Positions 22,440 through 35,300 of a stretch of 64,000 nucleotides of DNA are shown here, piece by piece; the first letter of the stretch is position 1, and each line of letters begins with the position of its first letter. The DNA lies in contig JAJLRJ010000005.1 in NCBI GenBank assembly GCA_024195265.1, forward strand, positions 20,265,536-20,329,535, written 5' to 3'. This DNA is from Dendrophyllia cribrosa. Its lineage: Eukaryota > Cnidaria > Anthozoa > Scleractinia > Dendrophylliidae. The position numbers and the translations under genes are program-made. The notes beneath the pieces were generated by a model. That model made no database searches and was not told the DNA's origin. It saw only the letters and a program-made list of their open reading frames with translations.

Positions 22440-22649
22440 TCAAATAAATTCGCATACGTACTTGTTGAGTTCTTCTGGTTGAATTTCTTCTTGTTGTTGG
22501 TTCCGTTTCGCTCTTCTCTTTAAGAATGAGCTTACGGTTAGTAGATTAACATCTCTTCGCGTTTTCGCTCGAATGTTTTTGTTTTCCTGGTCTTGAATGT
22601 ATTCTTCAATTGGTTTGTCCAAGGACATAAATCCGGAACTTTCTGTCAT
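22440..22649 (-). pseudogene. Crypton/tyrosine-recombinase-like N-terminal fragment
   Basis: The 69-residue - strand frame has the pattern EYIQDQENKNIRAKTRRDVN ... QPEELNKYVCEF. This resembles the N-terminal part of the DUF3504/Crypton-related recombinase family. It stops before any catalytic residues. Probably a transposon remnant. Confidence 0.45.
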
Positions 22650-22759
22650 CTCTTGAGTTTTGAATAAAGAATTAAAAGTTCAAGCAAATATTTTTGTGAA
22701 TGAAAAGGCTAGCGCCAGCGACAGTACAAGCGCCTTTGAAAATACTGATATGTTTTGAC

Positions 22760-22880
22760 AGGTGCTTTGTGATTGGACGAAACGCTTTTCTCACGTGTGA
22801 GAAAGTCGTTTCGCCATTCTGATTGGCTGCGAAAATTCCCGAACGGGGTTTTCACGCGCGAAATTCTATCAGAAAATCTC
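22760..22880. repeat. Dispersed repeat, reverse copy near 8430-8560
   Basis: It shares the CCAATCA-type and ACGAAACG/CGTTTCGT blocks and the GGGGTTTTCACGCG-like block in opposite orientation with about 8430-8560. No gene. Confidence 0.5.
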
Positions 22881-22925
22881 AGTATGTATAAATATATCTA
22901 TGGAGGGGCATTCTGGACTAAAATG

Positions 22926-23222
22926 AAATTGGATCGGATCCCATATTATTCCATCGGATCCTCCATTCCATCGGATCGTACCCTGTAATGGAATTGGATC
23001 GGATCCCATTTTATTCCATCGGATCCTCCATTACATCGGATCGTACCCTGTAATTGAATTGAATCGGATCCCATATTATTCCATCGGATCCTCCATTCCG
23101 TCGGATCGTACCCTGTAATGGAATTGGATCGGATCCCATTTTATTCCATCGGATCCTCCATTACATCGGATCGTACCCTGTAATTGAATTGAATCGGATC
23201 CCATATTATTCCATTGGATCCT
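22926..23222. repeat. 65-bp minisatellite with alternating variants (130-bp higher-order unit)
   Basis: GGATCGGATCCCAT recurs every 65 bp about 4.7 times. Two variants alternate: one has CCATATTATT...CCATTCC, the other CCATTTTATT...CCATTAC. The array therefore has a 130-bp dimer period. Confidence 0.9.
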
Positions 23223-23500
23223 CCTGCGTTTTTATACTTTCCACAAAACAAATAATGGACAAAACGAACGAAGAAGATCGCGATCATCTTATAAGGCACA
23301 CTACTAGTGTGCTGAGGACGGTACTACATGAACTTGAAGGACCACCTGCCCCCAACCTCGTTCCCAGGGTCTCTCTTCTTCCCGCCCCCTGGAGCGAGAG
23401 AGAGGCAATTTCTTTATTAAAATACAGTTGTACTGTCAAATATTCCATAAGCTAAGCTTATATCAAGCTTAAACATACAATCCTAAATATTATAATCCAT

Positions 23501-24000
23501 NNNNNNNNNNNNNNNNNNNNNNNNNNNNNNNNNNNNNNNNNNNNNNNNNNNNNNNNNNNNNNNNNNNNNNNNNNNNNNNNNNNNNNNNNNNNNNNNNNNN
23601 NNNNNNNNNNNNNNNNNNNNNNNNNNNNNNNNNNNNNNNNNNNNNNNNNNNNNNNNNNNNNNNNNNNNNNNNNNNNNNNNNNNNNNNNNNNNNNNNNNNN
23701 NNNNNNNNNNNNNNNNNNNNNNNNNNNNNNNNNNNNNNNNNNNNNNNNNNNNNNNNNNNNNNNNNNNNNNNNNNNNNNNNNNNNNNNNNNNNNNNNNNNN
23801 NNNNNNNNNNNNNNNNNNNNNNNNNNNNNNNNNNNNNNNNNNNNNNNNNNNNNNNNNNNNNNNNNNNNNNNNNNNNNNNNNNNNNNNNNNNNNNNNNNNN
23901 NNNNNNNNNNNNNNNNNNNNNNNNNNNNNNNNNNNNNNNNNNNNNNNNNNNNNNNNNNNNNNNNNNNNNNNNNNNNNNNNNNNNNNNNNNNNNNNNNNNN
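23501..24000. other. Assembly gap (500 N)
   Basis: Exactly 500 unknown bases, probably a fixed-size placeholder. Order and distance across it are not guaranteed. Confidence 1.
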
Positions 24001-24738
24001 ATTGGGTGAACATGGGCCTTTAAATGTGTAATTTAAAGTAGTTTCTGTTAGCGTGTTTAAGCTTTATTTCATTCCCGTTATAAGCCCCATCCCCCAGCCG
24101 TGCTAAACCCTTTACGGAGAACCGCTAAAAGTCTTCTTGATGGGATTTTACTGCAAATTTATCCTATAGTATGGCTTGTGTCCTTTTGAGAGGCGTCAAA
24201 AGCATCCAATCACGTGATCAGTATCAAATAATTTGCAAACTTTATTTGAATGAAGTTCTTAATTTGTATTGAACGATAACATGCTTGAAGTAAAATTGCA
24301 ACAGAACAAGTGCGAATCTCTTAGGCGACAATACATGTATAAACGTTATTTCAGTCGAATTCATAAGGCATACATACAGCAAGCGAGAACTAACATTTTC
24401 ATATTTTTCTAACTAATACAACGGCAAGAAAGTTTTTCTTTAAAAAAGTCCAAATCCGGAAAAACGGAGTTTGCTCTCGTCACTATCATCCAAAAACTGA
24501 CCGCTATGAATCCGCATGATACACAATGGAGAATTAAAAATAAATATACGACAGATCTGAAAAGAATACGCACAGCCAGCGGAAACATATAGAAATACGA
24601 ACTGCTCTGTGGAGCCTGTTTATTCTATCGTTTTATCTCTTTTAAACCATTGCCTTTCTTGGAAACTAAACCTCCAAATGACCGAGTGTCAGATTTTTCG
24701 AATATATTCTTGAAAAAATTTTCTTTAACGGCTTCCTT
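24001..24738. other. Spacer, no gene seen
   Basis: AT-rich, with no convincing ORF, RNA or repeat. Confidence 0.4.
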
Positions 24739-25055
24739 AAAGCCCGTTTACACAGGTCATTTTTTGTGCAATTTTTGTCGCGCTTGTCGATGCAATTTTT
24801 GACGCGCGCAAGTTGCATCTTCAAATCGCATGTGTAAACGGCGGCGATTTGGGCGCGATTTCTCGCGCGATGCCGTAGAGGTTTCGAACATATTCGTTCA
24901 TTCCTGATGCAACTTGGCGGCGATGTTTGGGAAATCGCAGGAAATATCGCACCCGAATCGCACAGGAAATCGCCGCTAGTTTACACTTGCGACAAAAGTT
25001 GAATTGGAGAGCGCGGAAAAATCGCATCAAAAATCGCATGTGTAAACGGGCTTTT
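24739..25055. mobile_element. MITE with AAAGCCCGTTTACACA ends
   Basis: AAAGCCCGTTTACACA at 24739 is inverted as TGTGTAAACGGGCTTT at the right end. The interior repeats AAATCGCA/TGCGATTT words. Non-coding. Confidence 0.8.
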
Positions 25056-25188
25056 AAAAATCATTTTATCATTTTTTAAACAATGGCTGCGGTCACATCT
25101 GGGCTACTAACTATAGTTAAGACGGGGATAACTATAGTTAGCTATTTCGGTAATGTGACCGCTTCTCTGTTCGCTCTAACTATTCTTG

Positions 25189-25342
25189 GTTTGCAACCAC
25201 GTGACAAGGCGGCCATGTTGGTGGTCAATACAATACAATTTTTATCGCAGAATTTGCATGAAAATAGAGTTTAGTTCCCAGCGGAGAGAAACGCTTTTGT
25301 TCTTGACCACCAACATGGCCGCCGTGACGTCACGTGCAAACC
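25189..25342. mobile_element. MITE with GGTTTGCA...GGCCATGTTGGTG ends
   Basis: GGTTTGCAACCACGTGAC...GGCCATGTTGGTGGTCAA is inverted at 25304-25342. A relative is inserted in a LINE at 48284-48429. It sits within a larger AACTATAGTTA-bordered repeat (about 25105-25400). Confidence 0.8.
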
Positions 25343-26004
25343 AGCAATAGTTAGAAAATTGACGTCTCGGTGATCCAAAACAATACAGACTAACTATAGT
25401 TTTTCCCAAGCAGGGTTCATGGGTTAGTCTTAAGTTTATAAACAAACAACCAATCAGAATGTGACAATTCTTTTCGCACGTGCGAGATGAGCATATATAA
25501 ATATTCAAAATAAAAATCAAGCGTGAAGCGAGGGGGAAACCAAAAACAACAAACAAAAAATTTACATACAACAAGGTAGCAACATGTGTACCCGACGTCG
25601 AGCATCCGTTAAAATTCTCAGCTTATTTCTCATTTTCCTCCGACGGTTTGCCGCACGAAAAAAATAAATAAGAAGAAAAACTAGACACACTTTACGTCGG
25701 TCAACCATGTTGACATTTCACGAACCTCTTTTTATAAACACCTCCAAGTCTGCGCAATCAACTGGAATGTAGCGGGTTAATGTTAGCTCGCCCTCTTTCA
25801 GGTCTGAGGACAAATGCCATATTACTACTGACTGAGCGATATCACGTTTAATGCCAACAAACACATTCACATCACTATGTTAGTCACAAATGTAAATAAT
25901 GCTAAGTCCATCGCAATATGGTTTTATTCATGTACAACACGGATTTCTAAATTCTTTTATAACGTCTTACTTGTCTGGATTGTTTAATTTTCTTGCAGAT
26001 AAAA

Positions 26005-26387
26005 ATGAAATTCGTGGTTTGGTTGAGTATCCTATGCATTCTGTGCCTGGATGATGGCGAGGTGATTTCAAAATGTTGTTATAGTATATTAATTGTCATC
26101 ATTTCCGACACTGTATTACACTATTTAAACGTATACAAAACCGTCAGGATAAGTGTAATCAGACACGTTAATTACAAGGTGTACATATGAAACCTCAATC
26201 AACTGACCAAATGAATTGTATTTAAATATCTTCTAGTTTGCAATATTAGACGCCACTTCCCCTTCAACTTTACAAAGAACAAAATGAAATACGTTTGTTA
26301 AAAAAAATGAAAGTTAGAACCTAACACAGATTATATGTTTTGATTTTGTTGGCACTCAGGTTAAAGGCGATTTTATTTCGGAAGGTG
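26005..26387 (+). CDS. Signal-peptide exon and linker exon
   Basis: The ATG at 26005 lies six bases after TCTTGCAG, the same placement as in the gene at 2050. The 19-codon exon (starts MKFVVWLSIL) has the same length as the signal exons at 2050, 51283 and 60160. Exon 2 at 26360-26387 ends in phase 1 with donor gtaagt. The next phase-compatible protein-like exon is the CCP exon at 34198. Confidence 0.75.
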
Positions 26388-29300
26388 GTAAGTAATTGTT
26401 TAGTTCTTTTTTTATCATTTTCTTTAGCCCTTTATTGCGTCGACGAAGGAGACGCTTCCTAATCTTGTCGGCTAGGCGGAACGAATCGAGAAAAGTGTCG
26501 GTACCAAATCTGCGCCATCTTGAAACGTCACAATAGTATCCAGCATGCTTAGCGCGCCGTCTAGGCGGAATGAATCGAGAAAAGTGTCGGTACCAAATCG
26601 GCGCCATCTTGAAACGTCACAATAGTATCCCGCATGCTTAGTGCATGTTTTGACCTGCATGCGCAGTTTTTTTGCTACCTCGTGCTCTCGGACAGCTCGT
26701 TCGACAACGTACAACGTTCCACAACTACAAGCCGGCCCTAAATTAAGAAAGAACCAGAAATATGCCTGAAACGCGAATGCCATGTCACCACGAGGTACCT
26801 AAGGAGACGCACTTTAATCTGTGATTACTTCTAGTATATAGTGATAATTTACTGCATCCCTCTTTGGAACGTGTGTACATCCCTCTTTTAAACGTCACAT
26901 CCCTGCCTTACAGTAGCTAATGCAGATTTACCTTGCCTTGAAACCCTCGTCCCTGTTGCACTTTGAAAAGGATAAGTAAGGTGCGTTCGATTGAACGCAT
27001 TCCGGAATACGAATATGTAGGATGGTCACAAAAAAATCGCGTTTTTCGTGATTTGGGAGCTACATGTACTGGCACACTAAACATCGCTTATTGTCGTGTT
27101 ATAAGCATGTTTTGCTAGACTTATACTGCAAGTATAACTGAACAAACAAACAAACTATTCTCACTGTTTATTCTTATTTCGGAATACTTCAATAGAACGC
27201 GCTCAAAATGGACACAGAAATTGGTCGTTTTTTCTTCGCACTCTTGGCAAACAAGATAATTAGTTAAAAATTAGTTAATTAGTTAATATGCATTTGGTAA
27301 AAATAGTAAAATGGCAATTTATATTCATAAGCTCAGAATTTTTGTTACCTATGAAGTTATAAACATTTTAAATCATTAGTATGTTTTTCAGTATTGGTAT
27401 ATTCAGAAGCTTATCACGAAGACGCGTGCAACTTCCTCTATAGGTTCAGAACTATGCTGAGGATTATTGGAAGTTCCAACCGACCAATCAGAATTGCGGT
27501 TGAGTTTTTGCCCTTGTATGGAAGGAGGTTTTTAGCCCAGTGTTCAAATCGGCAAGAAACGTTTAAGAGCCATATTCTGAGAAGATCGAGAATCGTAAGA
27601 CACTCACGAAAAATCAATTTTTTTTTCTTTTTTGGCCAAAACATCCCTTTTGGTGAACTAGTTTAAGGAAAAATAGTTTTAGGTTCCAGCGATTTATTTA
27701 AAAGGCGAAATTTAAAAAAGTTTGAAAAATGGAATTATGACGGTTTTCGGCACTCAAAAACAGCAGAATTATAACGCAACTTTGAGAAGATGGTGAACGC
27801 GTACAAAACATATTCTAAAGACGAAACTCGGCACAAATGTTACTTTGTTCTTACTTTTAAAAACCCTGTTTAAATATTTTGAAAAATGTGCTTGTAACTT
27901 ATTTAACGGACACATTTCGTAAGTCAACATTTGTGTCTATCAACAAAAGCGGAAATGAAGGCCAACTTCGAAGGCTATAAATGGCCTCTGGTATGTATGA
28001 TCTGATCACGAAACCTATATGAGAGGAATCCTTGGTTACCGTGTTGTCCTTTAGGAAAGTTTTAGCTTTAGAAATAAAATACCATTCCGACAGTAAATAA
28101 AATAGTTATGGAATTTGAGCAACAACGACATTATGCTAATTTGAGAGCTAGTTTCAGGAAAACAGCATGAACAGAAGAAAGAATAGTCTCTCACGCAGCC
28201 GTTATTTGTCTCGTCACGCAACGCTCCTCCCCACTAACGGCTGCTCAAACCTGGACCACATTCCTTTGCCGATTTAAGCCAATCACAGTTGCAGTGCCAT
28301 TTTCGGAACTTGCTCGCGCCAAATTCTCTACGCGTGACTCGTCCAATCATAGCATGCGTTTTATCGTTGACTCAGTTGGATGTTTTCGCGAAGTTGTTAA
28401 TTGTAAAAGGTGACAGGCCTAGCACAAATCCTGCTCGTCGCTAAAAGCATTTTAGCCCAGCTTTAGAATAAGTCTATCACAAGTAAGTGCCTGCGAAATT
28501 TTTCCTTTTAGACAAAATTAAAGATATAACAGACCTGTTGTTCTAAATGTTGTCGTTTCTTTGATCTTAGGAAAATATCTCTAGCGGTGATACTGACAAG
28601 AGGAATTTACGCTTTCCAGAGCCGTTTAGAATATTTAGATATGCAGTCGTTTGTTTGCTAGCTCTTGGCATAACAATGTAGTTTGTTTGGCTTACTGTGA
28701 AAGAGCTGCAAGATCAGTAGTAGCCGCTTAAGTAGGAATTTTTCGCTGCGTAGGATCTGTTCATTTCTTACTGCGTGGTTTAATGTGAGCGTAAGTCTGC
28801 GGTTAGCATAACTTGCGAGATAGTCACGTTTTCTTCATCGCGGCTAAAAGAGTCTAAGATTCAAGTCTTATGCGATAGTCACGGTCTATATTGGAATAGA
28901 GGCATCTTGCAATTGATTTTAGCTTCTCAGAGTTTATTCTGCGTTTAATTTGACGTCTTTCTCGGAGCTAGGCAGTACCTCCGATGTCAGATGTTTGGCG
29001 TCATTGCATCCGGTTTTAAATATTTGAATCTCCAGCATGTTACTGTAGCTGTTTTGTAATTCTTATGGATGCGAGTGATTTCTGTACACTGAAAGCGATT
29101 GGCACGTAAAGCACCTAGAGCTATCTTTATATTAACGACTTTTTTTGGAGTTTCATCTTACATAGCACCAGAAATTTCAGTAAAAGCTAGGATGTCTGGC
29201 ACATGTAAACCGGAAACCACCGGCCTTTTTTTTCGCGCGAAAACTTACGTCATTCTCGTATTGCTGATACACGATTGGTTCGCTAAGTTTATTGCAAACA

Positions 29301-32300
29301 CAATGGGCAAGGAATGTGGTCCAGGTTTGAGCAGCCGTTAGTGGGGAGGAGCGTTGCGTGACGAGACAAATAACGGCTGCGTGGGAGACTAAAGAAAGAA
29401 CGACTTACCACAACTTGTTCATCGTTTCTTTTGTAGTAGACGGATATTTCAGCTTTTATATGTCTTGTTTAGTCGTGGAATTGCCAAGAGTCGAATATAT
29501 TTTAAATAGCGGCATTGTCCAACGAAAATTCTTGATGTCATTTTGAACTCGCCGATGCGGAATTCCTTCTAATTTCGTCGGGATCAAAGGGTCAATCCAT
29601 TTTGCCAGCCGACTTTTTAACACAGCTCACGATGACTTTTTGTATTCATTTTCCGTTATACAGAAATCATTTCTCGCTTTTCTTTAAAGGAAAGAATGAC
29701 CCACAAAAAGGCTGTTTGGACCTCGTCCCAAGATAATTTGATTCATACGTGACCTCAAGATATAAACCTCTAGCTAAGTAACGCAAGCCACCCGCAACGT
29801 AAGTTACGTTTCGTGTACTGTAAACAAATTCAAATTTCTTTCGTTTAAATTGTAACCAAATGTTTATTTTTAGTTCAATATGTTTGTACTTTCTAGTCTA
29901 AAATAAACTGCACAAAAACGGTAATTTATAGGTTGATGGCGTTTTCCAAATTTTCAATCCCAACTCACCCTCACTGCCAGTTCTGCAGTAAAAAAAATAC
30001 AAAATTAAATTAAGGCCTCTTGCAAATTATTAAAATTTCGTGTTTAACTAACTTGCGATTAGCCATTTTTTTTTTTTATTCCTCCGACAGACGGTCCAAT
30101 CGAAGATAAGTATTCACACAGCATTCGACGACAGTCTTCCTCCCCTCGCGCGATTCGCGATTCGCTCTTCGCCCTCAAAAAGGCAATGGAGCCGGGTCTA
30201 GTCAACAGTCGCCGTACCCCTTCCCCTTCCCTCCCCTACCCTCCCCGAACTAATAGTCCTACCTCACCCCCACCCCCCATGTTGCCATGTTGCCGGCATA
30301 TGTTTCTGGTATTGTGAGTAAAAACTGTTATCGAGAACTAATTCGCATTTTTTTTATAGCGAAATGAAATAAAACAAATTATATCAAAGGTTACCAAACA
30401 TTCTGCAGTTGTACAAATACTGGGGAGTTTGTATAATTTTCCGTTACATATTTCTACATATTCCTTCTTATTTTTTACCAAACATCTTCTGCTCTCGGAC
30501 GTAAAATTTACACGCAAGTAAGTAAAAAAGAATCAGAAAACGGTCAACAATGAGACTGAGGGTAACAGAGTGGTTAAACCCAAAACATAAGAATAGCGCC
30601 GTACTATTCCAATGATGTAATTTGTTTATTTCATTGGAACTGATGTTAAACCTCTAGCATAAGCATAAGAATTTGCGTCAAGTGAAAACGAACACTGACT
30701 CATACAATTGCGCTTACCCTTATGCTTATGCTCAATGTCGTACGCGTTTTCACTGGACAATGCAGTGTTGGGACCGTTTTTAAGTTATTGGACATAAGCG
30801 ATGTAATGCTCCCGCTTATGCTTATGCTTATATCGCTAGAGAAAATCAGGCTTTATACGCACTCTTTTCTCTGCAGAGGTTCTGAGTCAGTAAAGAAACG
30901 CCGAAACAGAAAAAAATCAATACTAACAATAAAAAAATTCGCACGCTTCCCTTTTTCTTTCACCCCAGCCGCTCCTTGATGAATTCTTATCGCGGCGCGA
31001 AAGAGGCCTCTGCAGAAACGACAGATTTTCGTGACTAATGGAATAAAACAAAATACATTATGTTTTTACATCAGTATTGTTTTCGTGGAACTAACACGTG
31101 CAACTAGCCACAGCTTTATTAAGAAGTTCCATGTAGAGTCGCTTGTGGCGGATAGGTTTTGGAGGCACCTCTAACTCTAGTTGCTGACAGATGTTTTGCA
31201 GCACCCCAAGCTTCAATGGCTGCAGGGACCCAGTCTTGGATCATGGTTGAGATACGAAACGCAAACATACACGTCGAGACGCGTTCTTGCGCGCGAGCCT
31301 CGTCGACTGATAGTGCTCGTCGTACCTTTTAGGGGTCAAAATTTCCAGATTGGTACCGCTTAGGGTGCTTAAATCTAAAATGACAACAGTTAGAATTATC
31401 GCGGTACCTTTTACTGTATAAAGCCGAAAAAATATGACAGAATATAACAAGTGTTTTAGAATTGGTACCACTTAGATGTAAAAATTCATTTAGAGGCACA
31501 TCCATCAAACAAGATTCTGGTACCTTTTAGGGTGTTTTTCAAAACTTTCCGACGAGCACCCCCGTCATTTTTATAAGGGAGTCTCCCCCCCGGGGGGCAA
31601 GTCTCTCACTCACGGTCGAACTTTTCGGCCGCCTTCACACGGCTTTGCTTCTTGAAGGATTCATCCAAAAATATGGACTGTTCCGCAGTCTGCAATCTTT
31701 ATTCGCCACAGATGTTTACGGTTTTTACGAATAGTCCGCATTTCTTTATCTTTGAAAAACCTGTTCGTATGTGCAGTCTAGACCCGAGTCTAAAGTCTCA
31801 TGTCTCATAGGGGTGGGGTGGTGGCAGAGTGGGAGGAATTGGGGGTGTCAAAAATAAAAGTTCAGGCGGGACGTAAACCCCTTGATGAAGATCTGAAAAA
31901 TGACGACAACTCCGAAGAACATCTTGCAAACTTAAAATAGAAGTATAAGCAAGAAAACAACAAATAAACAAACAAACAAGGGTAAACGTAATATTTCGGT
32001 TCTTATATCAAACGTAAGAAAGACAATATGATAATGCGCTAACATAGGGCCACTAGGAAGGTGACAAAGAATATTAATAAGCTAATAGTTACAACAAATA
32101 ATAAGAACCGAAATATTAGTATGCAAGCTGCTCTTCGAAGTTGTCATCATTTTATATTTCTTACATCTGTCGGCGGGAAAGGTTGGCCTGCTTCAGAAGA
32201 GTGGGTGGGCAGAACCAGCAGCGAGAGCAATGCGCGAGTCTCGCTTTTATTAGCCTACGCGAGACTCGCGCTTTCCGCTCGTGTTCAATTGATCTCCAAT

Positions 32301-35300
32301 TCAGATATGGACAGAAATATACTTTCTATAAACTTGTGCTTTTTAAAAAACTTTCTACAAACCGGGATGAGTTGTCCTTTATTTATTTTGCAATAGCATA
32401 AAAAGATTTTGAAGCGATCATGATTGCGTGACACTTATTACGAATTCAACACGCCGCTGTAATGTGACGCTTTCTGGGTCAGCAGTCAGAAGGCCGAGGT
32501 CATTTTTGTTGTTTATTAACTGAATGATGATGGATATCTTAACTAAAAGGCAATTCAGGATTGATACGGCTTCCACGCTATGCGGTTTGTTGTGTTTTTT
32601 CATCGTATGGTTGTTTTTAAAAGCAGCTAAAAGTAGCTTAAAAGGAGGGTAAAGCCGCCTCAACAAAGTGCCTCAGCAGCCGTGTTGTGATTTGAATTCG
32701 CGGATTCCTCGGGCTTGCCGAATTCGACCTATGAAAGCCGGAATTTACTTCTATCGCAACAGAACCGAGGTACAAGTAATAGTGAGTCGCTCTTTCGTGT
32801 TAATTGTACCATTTAGTATGTATTCCCGAGCCTAGCCCACTAATTTGCATAACTTTGTTCTCGCTCAGATGCCATAGCCGTTTAATCACTGTCTGAATGG
32901 TATTTCATTTCCAGAGCTAAAACTTTCCAGTAGGACAGCATAGTAACTAAGGTTTCCTCGCATATAGATTTTATGATCAGATGATACATACCAGAGGCCA
33001 TTTATAGCCGTCGAAGTTGGCCTACATTTTCTGTTTTATCGATAGCTACAAATGTTGACATAATAAGTTACAGGCAATTTTTTTTAATTGTATTACAGCA
33101 TTTAAAGGGACACTGTCACGGGTTGACATGCGCCGGTTCTCGTCCGATCACCGAAGTTAAGCCCTGTCGGGCGAGGTTAGTACTTTGATGGGTAACCGCC
33201 TGGGAATACCTCGTGTCGTAGGCTCATCATTTTTCTTTCCTTTACTCCCTTTCATTTTTCATTTTTTTGGTTCCGTCAAGGAGCCACTCGTCCTGAGGAG
33301 GGCAAACTGAAGCCAAAGTCATGAAAACATAGCATACCTTCGACGATATTCCAACGACAACAAATGGGCGACGAAGTCGCTGTCACTGGAAGCTTCATAC
33401 CCGGCATCGAATTTTCCCTGAAGCCACGACCTAAATATCCGATTTTCCAAATATATTCGTTTGTGGTTTCTAGACCACGCTATCTTATATCCTGCTTGAT
33501 CCTCGAACTTCCTCTCCCGAATTGGTTCTTTTCCCTCCACCGCCGCCACTAGTTGACGCCATTTTGAAATTGACGGTTCAACTTGAAAAATTCATGCTGA
33601 ACTTTTCAAGTTTCGATTCGAAAAACTCGCGCATGCGCCCTCGTGACAGTGTCCCTTTAAAAGAGCAAGAATAAAATAACATTCGTGCCAAGTTTCGAAT
33701 TTACACGATGTCTTTTACGCGTTCGCCATCTTCTCAATGTTGCGTAATAATTCTGCTGTTTTTGCGTGCCGAAAACCGTCATAATTCCATTATTCAATTT
33801 TTTTTAAATTTCGCCTTTTAAATAAATCGCTGGAACCTAAAACTATTTTTCCTTTAACTAGTTCACCAAAAGGGATGTTTTGGCCAAATAAGAAAAAAAG
33901 CGATTTTTCGTGAGTGTCTTACGATTCTCGATCTTCTCGGAATATGGCTCTTAAGCTTTGTGATTGACTGAAAAATTTCGAGCCATATTCTAAACCAATC
34001 AGTAAAAGCCAAGTGAAAACAAAACCAACCTTACTTGTCTGCACGCGTTTTCCCGCGCTTGGTGCTGGCAACATGTATTTGTGTCAAGTTCTGATTTGTT
34101 AATTATTGTGATTGGCTAGAGTAGAATATAGTTTTACGACACTCAATTGAGAACTGCTCTATACTTTTATATCTCTTTGGTTTCATTATCTTCACAGAGA
34201 AGACCTGTCCACTTTATGCGCCTCCTAAGAATGGTGCCTTAGTCTGCAACAAAAATGGTTCAGTCCCATCTTGCTCGGTGCAGTGTCACAAAGATTTTGA
34301 CTTTGTGTTTAATCCTCCCATTTCCTACTACTGCTCCGGGGGGAAATGGAATTTTTTCTCCATCTTCCCATTTGACGCTACACTACCATGGCCAGATTGT
34401 TCAAGTAAGTGGATAAACGCCATTAGTAATAAGTCTATCGGCTTAGGAACAGTTAAATGTTGATTACGCAAGAAAGTTATACATGTTATTTGGGCGATCA
34501 GTATGTATCATGTTAAGTTACTAAAAAAACAAGTTTTGAAACTGATCTAAAAAAAGTTAAAATGATCTTATAAAAACTTTAAGGAAACTAAATTTTCGGC
34601 AAACTCTCCGTTGCCTTAGTCAGAGTTAGTTTGAAACAGTGTTACTCCCGCTGGTCTCCAGAGATGCTGCTAAAGGTAAATAAACCTGTGGGAATTGTAT
34701 ATGTTCGTTTGCGGAGTTGCGGTCTTAAATGGAATGCAAAGCTTCCAGGAAAGTATTTAGCGTCCATCCTAAAATCCCTTCAGGGTGAAAGCGGTTTCCC
34801 TGTCAAGAACGCTAAAGAATTCACAAACTTTGCAAGCAGCCAAATAGTAGCCGACGACGAACGGATTGTGTCCTTTGATGTTGTCTCTCTCTTCACCTCA
34901 ATCCCAGCAGATCTGGCCATAAACATTGTCCAACGTAAACTCGATGAATCTACTGAATGGAAGTATTTACAAGCTTGACACTAGCTCAAGCTCTCGACCT
35001 ACTTTCCTTTGTACTTAACAACAGCTACTTATCATTTGAGGGAACTCAATACCACCAGGTGTTTGGCTGTACGATGGGATCGCCTGACAGCGCTGTATGC
35101 AATATACAATATATATACAATTTTATTTTACTCATAACAATAGAGATCGCCGAATTAGAATTTTTCCTGAAAAATTCAGGCTTGAACGGGACCATGACCT
35201 TGCGATACCGGTGCACTGAGCTATCAAGCCACATGGATAGATGGTCTAATGCGAGTTTGTAATATACCCATGACCTTGCGATACCGGTGCAATGCTCTAT

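Larger units (their letters stand above)
27563..33954. mobile_element. 6.4-kb element with ~600-bp inverted arms
   Basis: 27563-28160 is inverted at about 32825-33954. The right arm is interrupted by a 561-bp MITE (33101-33661). The 4.7-kb interior holds another foldback element (28185-29390) and smaller MITEs, but no transposase was recognised. It lies in the intron between 26387 and 34198. It could be a nonautonomous long-inverted-repeat transposon or an inverted segmental duplication. Confidence 0.75.

Noticed and set aside
27394..27666. Extra exon between 26387 and 34198 after TTTTTCAG at 27391
   Set aside because: The frame is open and phase-compatible, but the protein is unremarkable and runs into repeat sequence; no clear donor.
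33131..33234. Functional 5S rRNA gene
   Set aside because: The 5' end is missing and the segment lies inside a transposon with terminal inverted repeats.
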